From Pegoplata infirma (Eukaryota; Arthropoda; Insecta; Diptera; Anthomyiidae), in the NCBI GenBank assembly GCA_963921195.1, contig OY992537.1, forward strand, positions 128,300,694-128,364,693: 64,000 bases of DNA, given 5' to 3'. Position 1 is the first letter of the stretch, and every line of letters begins with the position of its first letter. Below the pieces are notes generated by a model that saw only the letters and a list, made by a program, of their open reading frames with translations, searched no databases and had not been told where the DNA came from. Of this stretch, positions 45,397 through 58,090 are shown one piece after another. The position numbers and the translations under genes are program-made.

Positions 45397-45745
45397 CACT
45401 ACAGATGGACGCTGGTCACGTGAATTACTCGTGATCGAAAGTGAGCGTGATTAAAATTGTTTGTTAGTGAGTAAGACCATTTTTTTGCGTGAGTGATTCG
45501 TAGTGAGTGCAATTTTTTTGAGTGATTCAAAACTATTTAATTGTATTGATTCAGTTTTTACAATTTTATTCGTGTTTTAAAGGTAAGCGTGAGTTACGAG
45601 TGAGCGTGTGTCACACGTGAGTGGTGTTTTGTTTACTCACGTAAATAGTGAGTAAGTTGAGAAAAAAAACGATTGAGCAAATTATGTTTTTTTTGCGTGA
45701 GCGTGAGTCAACGTGAGTCAAAATTCACTCACGTGCCCATCACCA
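45397..45745. repeat. GTGAG/CTCAC-rich inverted-repeat segment
   Basis: Ends around ACGCTGGTCACGTGAAT and, inverted, GATGGGCACGTGAGTGAAT, with many CGTGAGT/ACTCACG motifs inside. It resembles a hAT MITE, but no clean 8-bp duplication was found. Confidence 0.4.
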
Positions 45746-46380
45746 GTTATCACGCCAATGTTGTCAAAGTGAGACATTTTTTATTAGAAATCAATAGAAA
45801 CAAAAATATCAAAAAATTTTGAAGTTCTATTTTAGTGCATTTCTAAACGTCATATTTTGGTTTATTGCCTCTAGATAAAAAGTTTATGAACGGTCGCACA
45901 GGGTCGCAAAAATGTGAATAGAATACATTGTCTGAGACAGATCGTAGTTCGAGGTTTGTCAATATCGTTTGGACTTTTTTGGACTTTGGTGTTGAAAAAA
46001 GGCGGATTTCAACAAAAGTATGAATTTCCATTATTTATTAAAAAAAAAAATATGCTTATAGCTTACTTTTTGGCAGTTTTTATCATGTGTTCAACAAACA
46101 TGTATGTCTTTAGGAGAACTTTACCGAAAATTTGAAAAAATATTGTGTTGAAGTACAAAAAAAAATTATTTGTTTCATAAATAAAAAATATAAAAAAAAT
46201 CACAAACTTTGACTTTAACCTCATGCAAAAAAAAAACTTTAAGGTATAATAAAAAGATATTAAAGATGGACAAAATTCAAGATGTCGACATTCCGAAAAA
46301 ATATTTTTAAATACGTGTTGCCTTACAGACCTTATTGGCCAAAAAATGGAAATCCTGGCCCACAGTGCAATCGTAGCATT
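45746..46380. other. AT-rich spacer
   Basis: Short frames only; no supported feature. Confidence 0.35.
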
Positions 46381-47660
46381 AATGCAAAAAAGTTGGAATA
46401 TCGTGATAACAGCACCACCTATTGGAATTGAACTTAAGAGAAGCCTGCATACTAAACTAATATATTGTCCATGAATGGAACCACCTTGGAACTATCAGGT
46501 GAGGCGAAATACTTTGGTGCCGTCCTGGATGCAAAGCTTTCTCGAAAAGGGAAAATCTAGGATTTTTTTTTTATGTGCTTTTAATTTCGGCTTGTTAGAA
46601 GGTGGGGTCTAAACCCGTATTTCATCCATGTATACGGCAGTAATTAGACCAATATCAAACTACGGTGACCTGTTTCTCAAACCTGCAGAATGTATCATTA
46701 GTGCTATTAGAACACAAGTGATAGATAATATTTGAGGGTATATTATACGAAGATAAGTAAAGGTAAAAATTACATTAAGAGCAGCAGTTCTTAGATTGCA
46801 AGAGTGGCAAATACTGACGCAATGCTCTCTGCGACTCTCGCGATGTTACGCAAGGTGCGCATGACATAAACTAAAGTGGCTGTATCTCACCACTGACCAA
46901 CTTGGTCGAACCTTCGAAGTCCAAGTATTACTAAGGAAAACTGGACAGCAAGCTCTGTAATGATGGAGAATAAAATCTAATTTTTTTGCTGGGATCTAAG
47001 ATTGGTATGGGTTGGAGAGTGTAATCCGAGCGGCTTGGCATTAGGTCCTCAGTTAGACTTTCGGAAAAGTGAAGTTTTTTTTATTAAGCAGAGGTTCTTA
47101 GCAAGAGACTTAGATCTTGCAACTTTAAAGGTCTTGAAATCCAAAACGTTGACATCGGGATGCGTAAGAAGTTGTATACTATACCTTCGCCTAATTCGAC
47201 AGGACAATGTCAGGCTAATTTGAAGCCGTGGACATAGTGAGCTTGTTGGCAATAAATTGGCTAATTAATGTGGTGGGTTTAGATGGGAAACCTGACATCT
47301 CAGTTCATCTAGTAGAGGTAATGAACAGAATAGATAATATACCAGGAAATAGAATTAAAAATTGGTGGATATCGCTGACTAAGAGTTGGGTATCATGGAC
47401 CATGTTGCTGCTGCCAAATCCTAAGAGGAAGACAAATCTTGTTACATTTGAAAAGTAGAAAGTCAGCCAACTGTTAAGAGTACTGACAGGACATTCTGTA
47501 ATCGGTCAATTGCCTCTTCGTAAAGGAACATCTGTAAACGATTAGTGTAGGAGTTGCGAAGAAGTTGACAGGAAGAATCAGTGCAGAAACTTGTATTTTT
47601 TATATGGAACAACAACTCAGGGGATGCCCCTACAAATGCAGTGGATTATGTTGATATAAG
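46381..47660 (+). pseudogene. LINE ORF2 C-terminal half (RT thumb to the end)
   Basis: In several frames: MNGTTLELSGEAKYFGAVLDAKLS (RT thumb; quoted start MNGTTLELSGEAKYFG), WGLKP, the RTTP region missing, RNase H pieces (FQAEV-like near 47090, GHSELVGNKLANE near 47228), and LLRVLTGHSVIGQLPLRKG with C.SCEEVD near 47470-47580. The order fits the 3' half of one I/LOA-like LINE copy. Many stops and indels. Confidence 0.65.
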
Positions 47661-47939
47661 GAAAAGTAGGTGTAAGAGGAAGGAGAGGGAGTAGTGTTTG
47701 TGTATGTTTGACTTTGAAATTTCTAGATTAAAAATAGTTTAACTTAGAAAGATTTTGACTAAGGAATAGTTTGACTTAGAAAGGAATTTTCTCCATAATT
47801 TAATATGCTTCTTTAAGAGGGGACAAGGACTGGTCTGCAACTTTATAGTTACAAGAAGGTGATCAGGATTGCCAAATGAGATTCTTAAAACAACTACTGT
47901 AGAAGCATAGGAAGACGTTTTTGAGGCATTCAGGCTGCG

Positions 47940-48960
47940 CAAAGTTCTGGCTTCTTTTTAATGCACCCTGGAATACCTGAAGAGAAGCATTTTCCGAGCA
48001 ATTCCATGACACCGTTTAAAAAGATTTGGAATGTTTTGACGCCCAATCATTTGAAATTGCTTCGGAAATAATAAATATGCAAACATTCCCCTGGGTGATT
48101 AAAAGCTTTAGGACATATAAATCCTCTGGACCTGGTGGTATAATCCCGGCTCAGATGCAGCAAGTGTCGGACTATAGTCAATTGGCTGAATAATCTCTAT
48201 ACAGCATTCCTTTGAAATGGAGGGATACCAGAGTCGTTTTTATCCCGATAGCTATGAAAAATACACACAGAGTTCCGAAGGATTTCAGACCAATTAGCCT
48301 GTGTTTTTTTTTTTTGTTAAAGACCATTGAACGAATGATAGACTTTTATTTGCGTAGAGTGATTGACCCGAGGTTGCCTTCGGCTAGTCAACATTAATAC
48401 TGCAAATAAAGACCAACGATGTAGAGCGGGCTTTTAAAAATGTCATCCCAGACTCGCTAATTGTGGCATTGTCTGGTCTGGGAGTAAAGAGAGTGGAATA
48501 ATTTAAATGGTGGAAAATCTCTTTACCAATAGACGTTTAACGTAATTTTCAGGAACGGGTGAAAAAAGCATCGATATTATTATATTGGAAAACGATGGAG
48601 CTTTGTCTCTAAAGTCGTTCACTGGGTGTATACAGAATTCTGCTGTATGGAATCATTGTCTGGTGACCTGCTTTGGAAACAAAAATGAACTACGTCTTTA
48701 TCACGAAAGTGCAGAGAATGGCGACGATGTGTATCACTGGTGCTATTCATACTACACCTAAGGCAGCATTAGAAATCCTCCTTCACCTTATACCATTTGA
48801 CATATTGGGTAGACAGTATGCGGATTCGTCCGCAATTCGAGTGAATAACCCACTGCAATGGAAGAACAGCGATTATGGCCATAGTGCGATTTTGCAGAAG
48901 ATAACAATACCACAAAATGTGGACTGTGCTCCCTCAATGAGCCTTTTTTAGCGCCACTTT
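47940..48960 (+). pseudogene. LINE ORF2 RT fragment, second copy
   Basis: Reads SFRTYKSSGPGGIIPAQMQQ, then WRDTRVVFIPIAMK, VPKDFRPISLC and LLKTIERMIDFYLRRVIDPR (RT fingers/palm). After a deletion it reads YRILLYGIIVW, MCITGAIHTTPKAALEILLH and LQWKNSDYGHSAILQKITIP. The catalytic YADD segment is deleted. It sits directly after the 46381-47660 copy on the same strand. Confidence 0.75.
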
Positions 48961-49189
48961 ACCACCATGATACCATCTAAAAGTCTATGGCCGAAAGAAA
49001 ATGATTAACAAATGTTGCTGTCATCTGCAAAAGGAAATAGAGAAGGCAAATAACAGAATCTTGTGGTATGGCTGAATTAAGCTGGAATTCTATTGAAGAG
49101 ACCCAATCCATAAAGGCACCTTATAGTACGGACCCTGAAAAAGATCGAAAAAATTGAGAGACATCATTATCAACACCAAAAGCAATAAG

Positions 49190-49520
49190 CTTTGATAAAA
49201 ACGGGACGTGGCATTCACCATTAAATGCCTTGAAAATATCTAGAACCAACGCCTTACTCTCGCAAAATTGGTGTATAGATCGACTGCGAAGTTCCGAAAT
49301 CCTTACAGGTATCCAGTTTATTTAATTTTATGAAAACCATACTTTCATCATTGAGAATGAATCGGTATCTAGATAATTTACAAGATGATAATGAACTATA
49401 CGCTCCATCACCTTCGAAAGTGTAGAGCAAATTGCAAGTTAGCGGTAATTTTCAGGTTTGGTAGCGTCACCGTTTTATAGGATGGATTAAGAAATAACTT
49501 TTTTAGTATAGGGGAGTTGG
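49190..49520 (-). pseudogene. LINE RT fragment (minus strand)
   Basis: On the minus strand: KPENYR, stop, LAICSTLSKVMERIVHYHL, then NYLDTDSFSMMKVW. KP.NYRP...L..LSK..ERI is the RT block 2 of many LINEs. It differs from the FRPISL..FLLKT.ER form of the copies at 47940-48960, so it comes from another LINE lineage. Stops interrupt it. Confidence 0.6.
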
Positions 49521-51537
49521 GAAGCAATCATAAAAGTCGCAATGGGACAAATGGCCTTCGAGTGGACTCACAAAAAACCGGCCACCCATCCAACCTAACC
49601 TATTAGGGAGCTTTGTACACTTCGCTTGCAGTATGTCTAAACCTACCTAACTTACACGACTCATTTAAGTGTCACCTTAATCTAAATATGTGTTAGGTTC
49701 TAAATTTTGTAGGGGATCTTTTCTAACACAAAAAAAAAATAAAATCACAATCAATACAATTTTGATTGTCGATGACCATTACAAATTGTTGTGGGCGTTA
49801 AAAATCCGCTTATATCTTTAATTTAATAGAATTAAATTTCATCAGGATGTTGATGATTTTGAGTTTTATTTTTGTGTGATGATTTTCATGAAAAATTTAA
49901 TACTATAGTTGGGTGTAGTCTTGAATTTATTTTCAATGATGATTCATTGTAAAACATTTGCAATAATTTTGTAACACTTTTTATTGTAGTTTTTGTTTTA
50001 GAATTCTTTTGGTACATCAATAAAAATTGTTTCAATATCTTAAAACCTTTATAAAATGAGGGTGTGCTGACATATGTCAGTTTTTCATTTCATTTCAATA
50101 GAAAGAATTTTATAGCATTTACAGTTAGAGTCAGTCATATCAAACGTGTGCCAATTGACCACCGGTCAAGGGTAGGAGGTTTTCATCACTCTTTACATTT
50201 ATATTTCCAACAGCAGAAAAAATCAAAGGGTATATTGTTGTTTTTTGTTGTCTTTGTTTGTTAATGTGTTTAAAATTTTTAATTTCAAAAATTAGTTCAA
50301 TTGTTTAAATATCTTTTTAAACCCTTAAAATATCTATTTATTTTTGGGGAATTTCCTGTTTTCTTTTTTTTAGTTTGATTGAAAATATTTTTATTAGATT
50401 TTTTCATTGAAAACCATGATAAATAAGGGCAATTTTTGTAGCAAATTCGTTACAATATTTCGTTAATTAAATTTTTTTGAAAGCAATTACATGGAATCTA
50501 TCTCAAAACTATAAGATTTATTATAACAGATTGGAACACTAAAAAATTTTTATAAAAAATGGGAAAATTAACTAATTTCTAGAAAAAGAAAAACTTTTTT
50601 AATATTTTGCCAACTAGAAGAAGAAATGGGGAAAGTTTTGGGTTTTTACCCAATTGGGTTGGGATACGAAGGGTTCAAAAAGATTTTGTATATTTTTTTA
50701 CGCAACGGATTTATTCAATAATTTCCTCAAAATCTTGTAGCAAGTATTTTTCAGTTCTTCTATATGTTAGAATAAGATTTTTCTGCTTTATTGAAACTTT
50801 TATCCCACAGTTCAGGGTCGCAGACTTTGGTACAATTGACATTTTTTTAGTACAATTTGAATCTCAAAAGTACAATGGTACACCAATGACAAATTTAGTT
50901 TTAAAGATATTTCGTAAAACTATTCTAGCCTCGTTTAAGAAACGAAAACAGCCCTAGTTTAATTTTAAAATACTGGAAACTGATAAATTTGTATTGCTGG
51001 TTGTAGGATTTGCAAGCAGCCCATAAAAACGGTATTTAATTTTAAATGTCTTTGAACTTTACCATTTTTATAGTTACATTCTGTAATGAAAAATTTGTAT
51101 TTGTTTCAGCTATCAGGTCGACTTTTGTAATGTAATGTTACATTTTTTTTAATTCTACCACATTTTAGTTATAATAAATTCATATCACGTCTTATTATTT
51201 ACAAAAAAACATATTTTATTATAGAGTTCACATATTTAAACCTTTATCTATTATACTCCAGTTATAAACTATAAAAAGTTAGTTTTATTGTTAATAGTTA
51301 AATATTGACTTTAAAATACTCTACACTGATTCCCAACCTTCGATTCTTGCCCCAAGTGGTCAAGTTGAATACTTCAGGAGGGACAACGAGTAAATTTTCA
51401 AGATTTTTTTAGTCAAATTAACAAAAAAATATTTTCTTTTAGTAAAATTAACTACAACTAAAATTATCTACAACTACAAAAAATATTTGTTTAGTAAAAT
51501 TAACTTCAAATATTTTATTAATTGTTTTAAACCTTTA
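49521..51537. other. AT-rich region without supported genes
   Basis: Only short, unrecognisable frames. GGGAAAATTAACTAA near 50562 resembles the interior of the MITE at 14101-15090. Confidence 0.4.
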
Positions 51538-51835
51538 CACTGAAAGAATTATTGTTCATAATATCTATGAACAAATTTCATAAAATCTATTAAAAAATTC
51601 ATTAGCTGAATGAATATTCATTAGTAATGTGAAATATTTCATAGAATTTTATTCATAGATTTTGTTAGATTCATAGAAAAAATTAATAGAACTAATAAAT
51701 GTTATTCATAGAAAAAAATGTCATCAATAAGCCTTTTAATTTTTTTAATAATTTAAATAATGTTGTAAATGTAAAAAAATTTAATAAATATATTAAAAAA
51801 TATAAAAAAAACATAAAAACTAAAAAAAAAATTAT

Positions 51836-51895
51836 GCGTCCCTGGCGGGATTCAAACCCAAGACCTACCGGCTGGGAAGTGCTACAAAAAACACA
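51836..51895 (-). ncRNA. tRNA-like B-box segment
   Basis: The minus strand carries GGGTTTGAATCCC, a B-box/T-arm-like sequence, within an AT-rich repeat that starts near 51538. No convincing A box or cloverleaf, so only a degenerate tRNA-derived segment is claimed. Confidence 0.3.
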
Positions 51896-51914
51896 AGATC
51901 AAATTAACTTTTGA

Positions 51915-53110
51915 AATGAGGTAGTTAAGGTTGTAGGTCTCGTCGAAAAGATCACAAAAATGCCCATGAAACTTGCCAGGCACCCTCAAATTTTAAAGTT
52001 ATTGTCAAAAAACGTTTTTTTCGGACGATCCTAACTAAACCACGTGTAACTTAAAAAGTTTTCAACCGATTTTCAAGTTTTTAACTGTTTTGGATAGAAA
52101 AAGGATAGGGCTTTTTATGTGTGTGAATTGATCCATACATATAAGAAAGATATGTATTGATTTTTTCAACAATATCTAATGTTTTTGATATTTTTTGAAA
52201 ATTTTTTGAGTTTATCGATTTTTTTCTGCTATAGTTCGTTCAACAATATTTATATTTATAAACGTATTCTTAAAGAAAATTTAGTTGTGAATACGATGAG
52301 TTCTATGCCGAAAAATCGAAAACAATTGACAGAGTTGTGATAATTTTTCTAAAAAAGAAAATTAAGAATTTGTATGAAATTACCGTTCAGACAACCCAGG
52401 CAAAAAAAAAATAAACGAACATAGTGAGAGGTCGCGTATCATTATTTTAAAGGTTTTTGGCCCACTGAATTCGAATTTGACCTTGAAATTTTGCTATCTC
52501 ATTAAGTTTTTGATATATCAATTTATATTGAATATCTCAAAAACCTGACGCGATAGAGCAATTTAAAGGTCAGATTCGGATTCAGCTCGCCAAAAACCTT
52601 TACATTGTACATGACCTCTTACGATAATTTTTTTTTGCCTGGGTTATCTGGACGGCGATTTCCTGCAAAATCTTAATTTTCTTTTTTAGAAAAATTATCA
52701 CAACTCTGTCAATTCTTATCTGATATTTTCAGGATAATACTCATCGTATTCAGAATTTAATTTTCTTTAAAAATTGGTTCATAAATATAAAGGTTGTTAA
52801 ACGAACTATAGCAGAAAAAAATCGATAAACTCAAAAAATTTGAAAAAAATAGCAAAAAATTAGATATTATAGAAAAAAATCAATAGATATCTTTTTTATA
52901 TGTGTAGACACACACATGGAAAGCCCTAACCTTCTTCTATCCAAAACAGTTAAAAAATTTAAAATCGGTTGAAAATTTTCTGAATTACACAAGGTTTAGT
53001 CAGCAAAGTCCCAAAAAACGTTTTTTGACAATAACTCAATAATTTGAGGGTGTCTGGCAAGTTTAATGGGCATTTTTCTTATCTACTCGACAACACCAAC
53101 GACCTATACC
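51915..53110. repeat. Long foldback (inverted repeat, about 1.2 kb)
   Basis: Left arm blocks (AAAATGCCCATGAAACTTGC, TTGTCAAAAAACGTTTTTT, ACTGTTTTGGATAGAAAAAG) recur inverted and in reverse order on the right arm (GGCAAGTTTAATGGGCATTT, AAAAAACGTTTTTTGACAAT, CTTCTATCCAAAACAGT). The centre is near 52510, where a second inverted pair (GAATTTGACCT and AGGTCAGATTC region) lies. No coding. Confidence 0.8.
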
Positions 53111-53425
53111 ATGTCACTTTAGAAGTATCTTTTCACTGTAGCACAGTGTAATCGACGCATTAGCTATCAGCGCCACCAAAGGAGGAAAATCTAAGTTAAT
53201 AAGTTAACAATAAATAAATTTTTAAAAATAGAAAATTGTAAATAAAATAATTTAAAACATTTTTTTTTCAAAACGCAAAAAAAAATCAAAAAATTAAACT
53301 GTGAAAACGTTTCAAAATAAATTTTTTTTTAAAAGTATTTTAAAAATATTTTTTTTACTCCAAACGAAAAAGAAATCGAAAAATCTGGGAATTTTTTCTA
53401 TACTACTACAAACTATACTTTTTTT

Positions 53426-54465
53426 TATACCCTCCACTCTAGTGATAGAGGGTATATATAAGTTTGTCATTCCGTTTGTAACACCTCGAAATATTGGTCT
53501 AGGACCCCATAAAGTATACATATTTATGATCCTCGATCGATTTTAAGTCGATCTAGCGATGTCCGTCCGTCCGTCCGTCCGTCCGTCCGTCCGTCTGTCT
53601 GTCTGTCTGTCCGTCCGTAGAAAACACGCTAACTTTTGAAAGACTTTACAGAGGCTACTGAAGTTTGGCATATATGTTTGTCATTTACCTGATCAGGTTG
53701 GTATTGCAATCCAGCCAAATCGGTCCAGTGGTTCAAAAGTTATGAGCAAAAGAGTAAATTTCGGCAAGGGTGTTTCGCGAATTTACGAGATAAAAAACAC
53801 GATAACTTTCGAAAGACAATAATGAGACTACTGAAGCTTGGCATGTATCTTTGCCGTTCCCCGGGTCTGTTTGGTTTTAAATTTCAGCTCAATCGGTCCA
53901 GTGGTTCAAAAGTTATAAGCAAACCCCTGAATTTCAGATTAGTTTCATCTAAAATGCCACGTGTTTTAACAAGTTTTAAAAGCATTGGTGGTAACTAAAC
54001 AATGCTTTTCAAACTTATTTAATTTTAAAGCAATGCTTTTTAAACTTGTTTAGTTTTAAAAGCATTGGTAACTTAAAAATTACACTCGAAAAAAATTTTA
54101 CACTCAAAGAAAAAATTTTACACTCAAAAAAAATTTTACACTCAAAAAAAAAATTTACACAAAATTTTTTTTTTTTTTACAAAAATGACAATATTTTACG
54201 TACATACATGTAATTGCATTCACTCAGAAATATTTTTACAGTAAAAAAACATTACACTCGAAAAAAATTTTACACTCAAAAAAAAAATTAGCATTTTTTT
54301 TTTTTTTTTTAAATGACAAAAAAAGAGTTTTTTACTGAAAATAAAATATTTCTAATCAAAATTGTTAATTTTTTCACGTTAAAAAATGTACTTCACTTTT
54401 AAAAAATGCATTGTGGAGGGTATTCATAGATTCGGCAAAGTCGAATTTAACTTTTCTACTTGTTT
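53426..54465 (+). mobile_element. DINE-1-like repeat, variant A (1.04 kb)
   Basis: Start TATACCCTCCACTCTAGTGA, core CCCCATAAAGTATACATATT, GATCTAGCGATGTCCGTCCG with a (GTCC)n/(GTCT)n tract at 53562-53618. The internal TTTTACACTCAAAAAAA stretch is repeated, and the end is GGAGGGTATTCATAGATTCG with CTTTTCTACTTG. Parallel throughout to 36148-37052. Non-coding. Confidence 0.72.
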
Positions 54466-55838
54466 ATCCTAAAATCATTTTTGATGAATTTCTTTTCTCA
54501 AAACCCCCCAAAAAAATGTGTCTTCGGGTAACAAGGGAAGTATCTCAACCCTTATGAACCGATTTGCCTGAAACTTCAAATATACATAAATGATACGATT
54601 TTAAGGTTGGGGTGTCTCGGCTTATCGGCGATATCAGTGTTTGAAAATTTCATTGTACCTTTTTCAAACAATATGGACCTTTGGGAAATTTTCGATAACT
54701 CCCAAACTACCAGGAATATCGTCTACACCATTTCCAATTGTATTTCAGAAATTATAAATTATATTTCAGAAATTATCAATTGTATTTCAGAAGTTATCAA
54801 TTGTATTTCAGAATTTATACACCATATTTAGTGTAGGGTATAATATGGTAAACTATAAAAATAAATTAAAATACAATTGTAATTGTTTAACGTATTAAAC
54901 AAATTAACATTTTTTGTTTAAGAAAGAAACAAACAAAAAAAACGTACCACAAGTTCTCATGGTAATAATGTTACCAATAACCCGTAAAAACTTTAAACTT
55001 TTTGTATTTTTTTTTTTATAATTATTTTGTAGACTATTTTTTTTTGTTTACTGTTTTTTTGATACAAATTAACAACATATTGTTTGTATATGGGCTTTCT
55101 TTAAAGTTTATAATAAAGTGTGACATTTACTTTAAATAAAGTCTATAATTAATTTGAAGTTTTTTGTTTTTAATTTTTTTTTGTTTCAAATAAAAATAAT
55201 GAAGCGATTAAATAAAACATTAAATTTTTTTTTTTGATAAAAACAAAATATTTGTTTTGAGCACGGAATTTTAATTAAGTGGTAGTTATATGAATTTTTG
55301 ATATTAAGTTAATATACGACATGTGATGAAAATGTAACAAAAAATTGTATTTTATATAAACCGTGTGAAATTTTGACATTTTTAGTGTTTAATAAAATAA
55401 ACACTTTAAATATTATGGGAATTTTTGTTAAATAATTATAATTTTTGGTTAAAGACTTTTAATTGTTTGGGTTTTTCTAACGTTTTATCAAATAAACTTT
55501 TCAGTTAGGCAAATCAATTTTAATCTATGTATATAATTTTTGTAATTATATCGTACTCGGAATGAAATGTCAATTCTCCAAAAACACTTTTACAAAAAAC
55601 TAAATCTTTCTTCTTTCTAAAAGAAAATAAAACTTTCTTCTTTTTATACACTCATAATAAAACCTCTGTCCAATAAGCAGAAAAATCTGCTGAAAATACA
55701 CCAATTTTAAGCCATATGAGAAAATCTGCTAAGACAGCAGAAAAATCTGCTGATTTCAGCTAAAAATGCAGAAAAACGGACTTTAAATCCATTTAAAATA
55801 ACTTTGGTGGACAAAGTTTTAAAGGATTATATTTTACT
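54466..55838. other. AT-rich spacer with a small tandem repeat
   Basis: At 54735-54825 a unit of about 20-24 bp (AATTGTATTTCAGAAATTAT) is repeated four times, giving a spurious 74-codon frame. Nothing else is supported. Confidence 0.45.
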
Positions 55839-56665
55839 AGCTGACCATCCAGGTACTTCGTTACCGGTTGTGTTGAATACTGGATAATAGAAGGATCAGG
55901 ATTACTCTATCGATTTCCAAAAAATTCCCCTACGTAGTCTTTGTTTTTTTTACTTGTGGACGTTTAAGTCTTCCAAAAAAAAATATTTCAATGAATAATT
56001 TAAACAATAAAATTTGAATAACTTCGTAGGTATGTTATCATGTTCGTTCCGGGGGAAAAATATATTGACAATTTTCGAGCCCTTATGTCGGGATTTTGGA
56101 TTTTGAGTGAATAAATATTTCAGTGAAAAATGAAATTGGAATAAAAATAATAAGTTTGAGTGAAAAAATATATAGAGGGGAAAAATATGGAGAAAAAAGC
56201 TAAACACGAAAAATTTGAGTAAAAAATACCATTCCATATTGTTCCCTGCTCTATTCCATTTTATTCCCCGTTCTACTCCATTTCATTTCCAATTCCATCT
56301 ACTTTTTCTAAGGTCATTATTATATGAACAAAAAAAGTGCCAAAAGTACACTTTATTACCCCCATTAGAAACGGAATTTCCAAAAAGTACATCTTTCAGA
56401 ATGTTTTTTCTTCACCGAAGTAACCTATACTCCATATTTCAATTATATTGGATCATTGTTTCAGCAAATATTAAAAGTACTTTTTATCCCCGTTAAGAAA
56501 CGGAATTTTCAAAAAGTACTTTTCCACATCTTTTTTTCCCCGAAGGATTTTACATTCCAAATTTTAAGTTTCTGTGACCATTATATTTTTTGGAACCTTT
56601 TCCAATTTCAAGTTTCAATGATTATTATTTCAGGAAATAAAAAAGTACCAAAAAGTGTACTTTCG

Positions 56666-57183
56666 GTACTTTTAACAAAACGTACTTTTTATAGAAGGTA
56701 CTTTTTACAAAAGGTACTTTTTGTAAAAGGTACTTTTTATAAAAGGTACTTTTTATAAAAGGTACTTTTTATAAAAGGTACCTTTTATAAAAGGTACTTT
56801 TTATAAAAAGTACTTTTTATAAAAAATACTTTTTATTAAAAGTACCTTTTTTAAAAAAAAGTACCTTTTTATAAAAGGTACTTTTTATAAAAGATACTTT
56901 TTATAAAAGGTACTTTTTATAAATGGTACTTTTTGTAAAAGTTACTTTTTATAAAAGGTACTTTTTATAAAATGTACTTTTTATAAAAAGTGCTTTTTAT
57001 AAAAGGTACTTTTCATAAAAGTTGTTGTTATAAGGCACTTTTTATAAAACGTACTTTTTATAAAAGGTACTTTTTATTAAAGGTACTTTTTATAAAAGGT
57101 ACTTTTTATAAAAGGTACTTTTCATAAAAGGTACTTTTTATAAAAGGTACTTTTTATAAAAGATACTTTTTATAAAAGGTACC
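56666..57183. repeat. 16-bp minisatellite (GGTACTTTTTATAAAA)
   Basis: About 520 bp, roughly 30 imperfect copies of GGTACTTTTTATAAAA with point variants (GTTACT, TGTACT, GGTACC). The repeat contains TTTTTATAAAA, which is partly palindromic. Confidence 0.9.
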
Positions 57184-58035
57184 ATTATTTCAGTAAATTA
57201 AAAAAAGTACCAAAAGTACACTTTTTTCCTTTTCACCCCCGTAGAGTCAACATTGGCAAAAACCAGGCCTTGGTGAATATTATTTCCGGGAGGTGAACCT
57301 ACATTGAAAATTTTAAGTTTCTAGGACCATTATTTAAGAATATGTAAAAGGTACCAAAAGTACAGCTTTTTACCCTTTTTACCCCTTAAAATCAACATTG
57401 GCAAAATCCAGCCTTAGTAGATTTATATTCCGGGAGCTGAATCTACATTCAAAATTTCAAGTGTCTAGGACCATTATTTAAGGATATATAAAAAGTACCA
57501 AAGGTACACTTTTTTACCCTTTTTACACCCTTAGAATCAACATTGGCAAAAATACAGCCTTGCTGGATCTACATTCCGGGAGGTGAACCTACAGTCCAAA
57601 TTTCAAGTTTCTGTGACCATTATTTCAGGAGATATAAAAAGTACCAAAAGTACAGTTTTTTACCCTTTTTACCCCCTTAGAATCAACACTGGCAAAAATC
57701 GGGCCTTACTGGATCCATATTCCAGGAGTTGAACATACAGTCCAAGTTTCAAGTCTCTTTGACCATTATTTCAGGAGATATAAAAAGTACCAAAAGTACA
57801 GTTTTTTACCCTTTTTGTCCCCTTAGAATCAACATTGGCAAAAATCCGGCCTTACTGGATCTATATTCCGGGAGGTAAACATACAGTCCAAATTTCAAGT
57901 CTCTATGACCATTATTTCAGGAGATATAAAAAGTACCAAAAGTACAGTTTTTTACCCTCTTTGACCCCTTAGAATCAACATTGGCAAAAATCCGGCCTTA
58001 GTGGATCTATATTCCGGGAGCTTCAGCGGTTTTGG
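57181..58035. repeat. Tandem array of six units of about 145 bp
   Basis: ACCATTATTT marks unit starts at 57181, 57325, 57470, 57616, 57762 and 57908, giving spacings of 144, 145, 146, 146 and 146. Each unit holds AAAAGTACCAAAAGTACA, TTTTTACCC, AGAATCAACATTGGCAAAAA and ATTCCGGGAGGTGAACCTAC. It abuts the 16-bp array and shares its GTAC boxes. Confidence 0.9.
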
Positions 58036-58090
58036 CTGGGCGATGATGAATGAGTATGTCAGTCAGTCAGTCACATTACTCTTTTATATA

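Larger units (their letters stand above)
55839..58090 (+). repeat. Dispersed repeat with internal satellite arrays
   Basis: Opens ACTAGCTGACCATCCAGGTA and ends GGCTGGGCGATGATGAATGA, (GTCA)n and CTTTTATATATA. The ACTAGCTGA start and TATATATA end are shared in style with 12837-16519. It contains two tandem arrays described separately. The end is cut by a Tc1-like insertion. Class unknown. Confidence 0.5.

Noticed and set aside
56680..58035. CRISPR array
   Set aside because: The repeats are contiguous tandem units without unique spacers, in an insect-type repetitive context.
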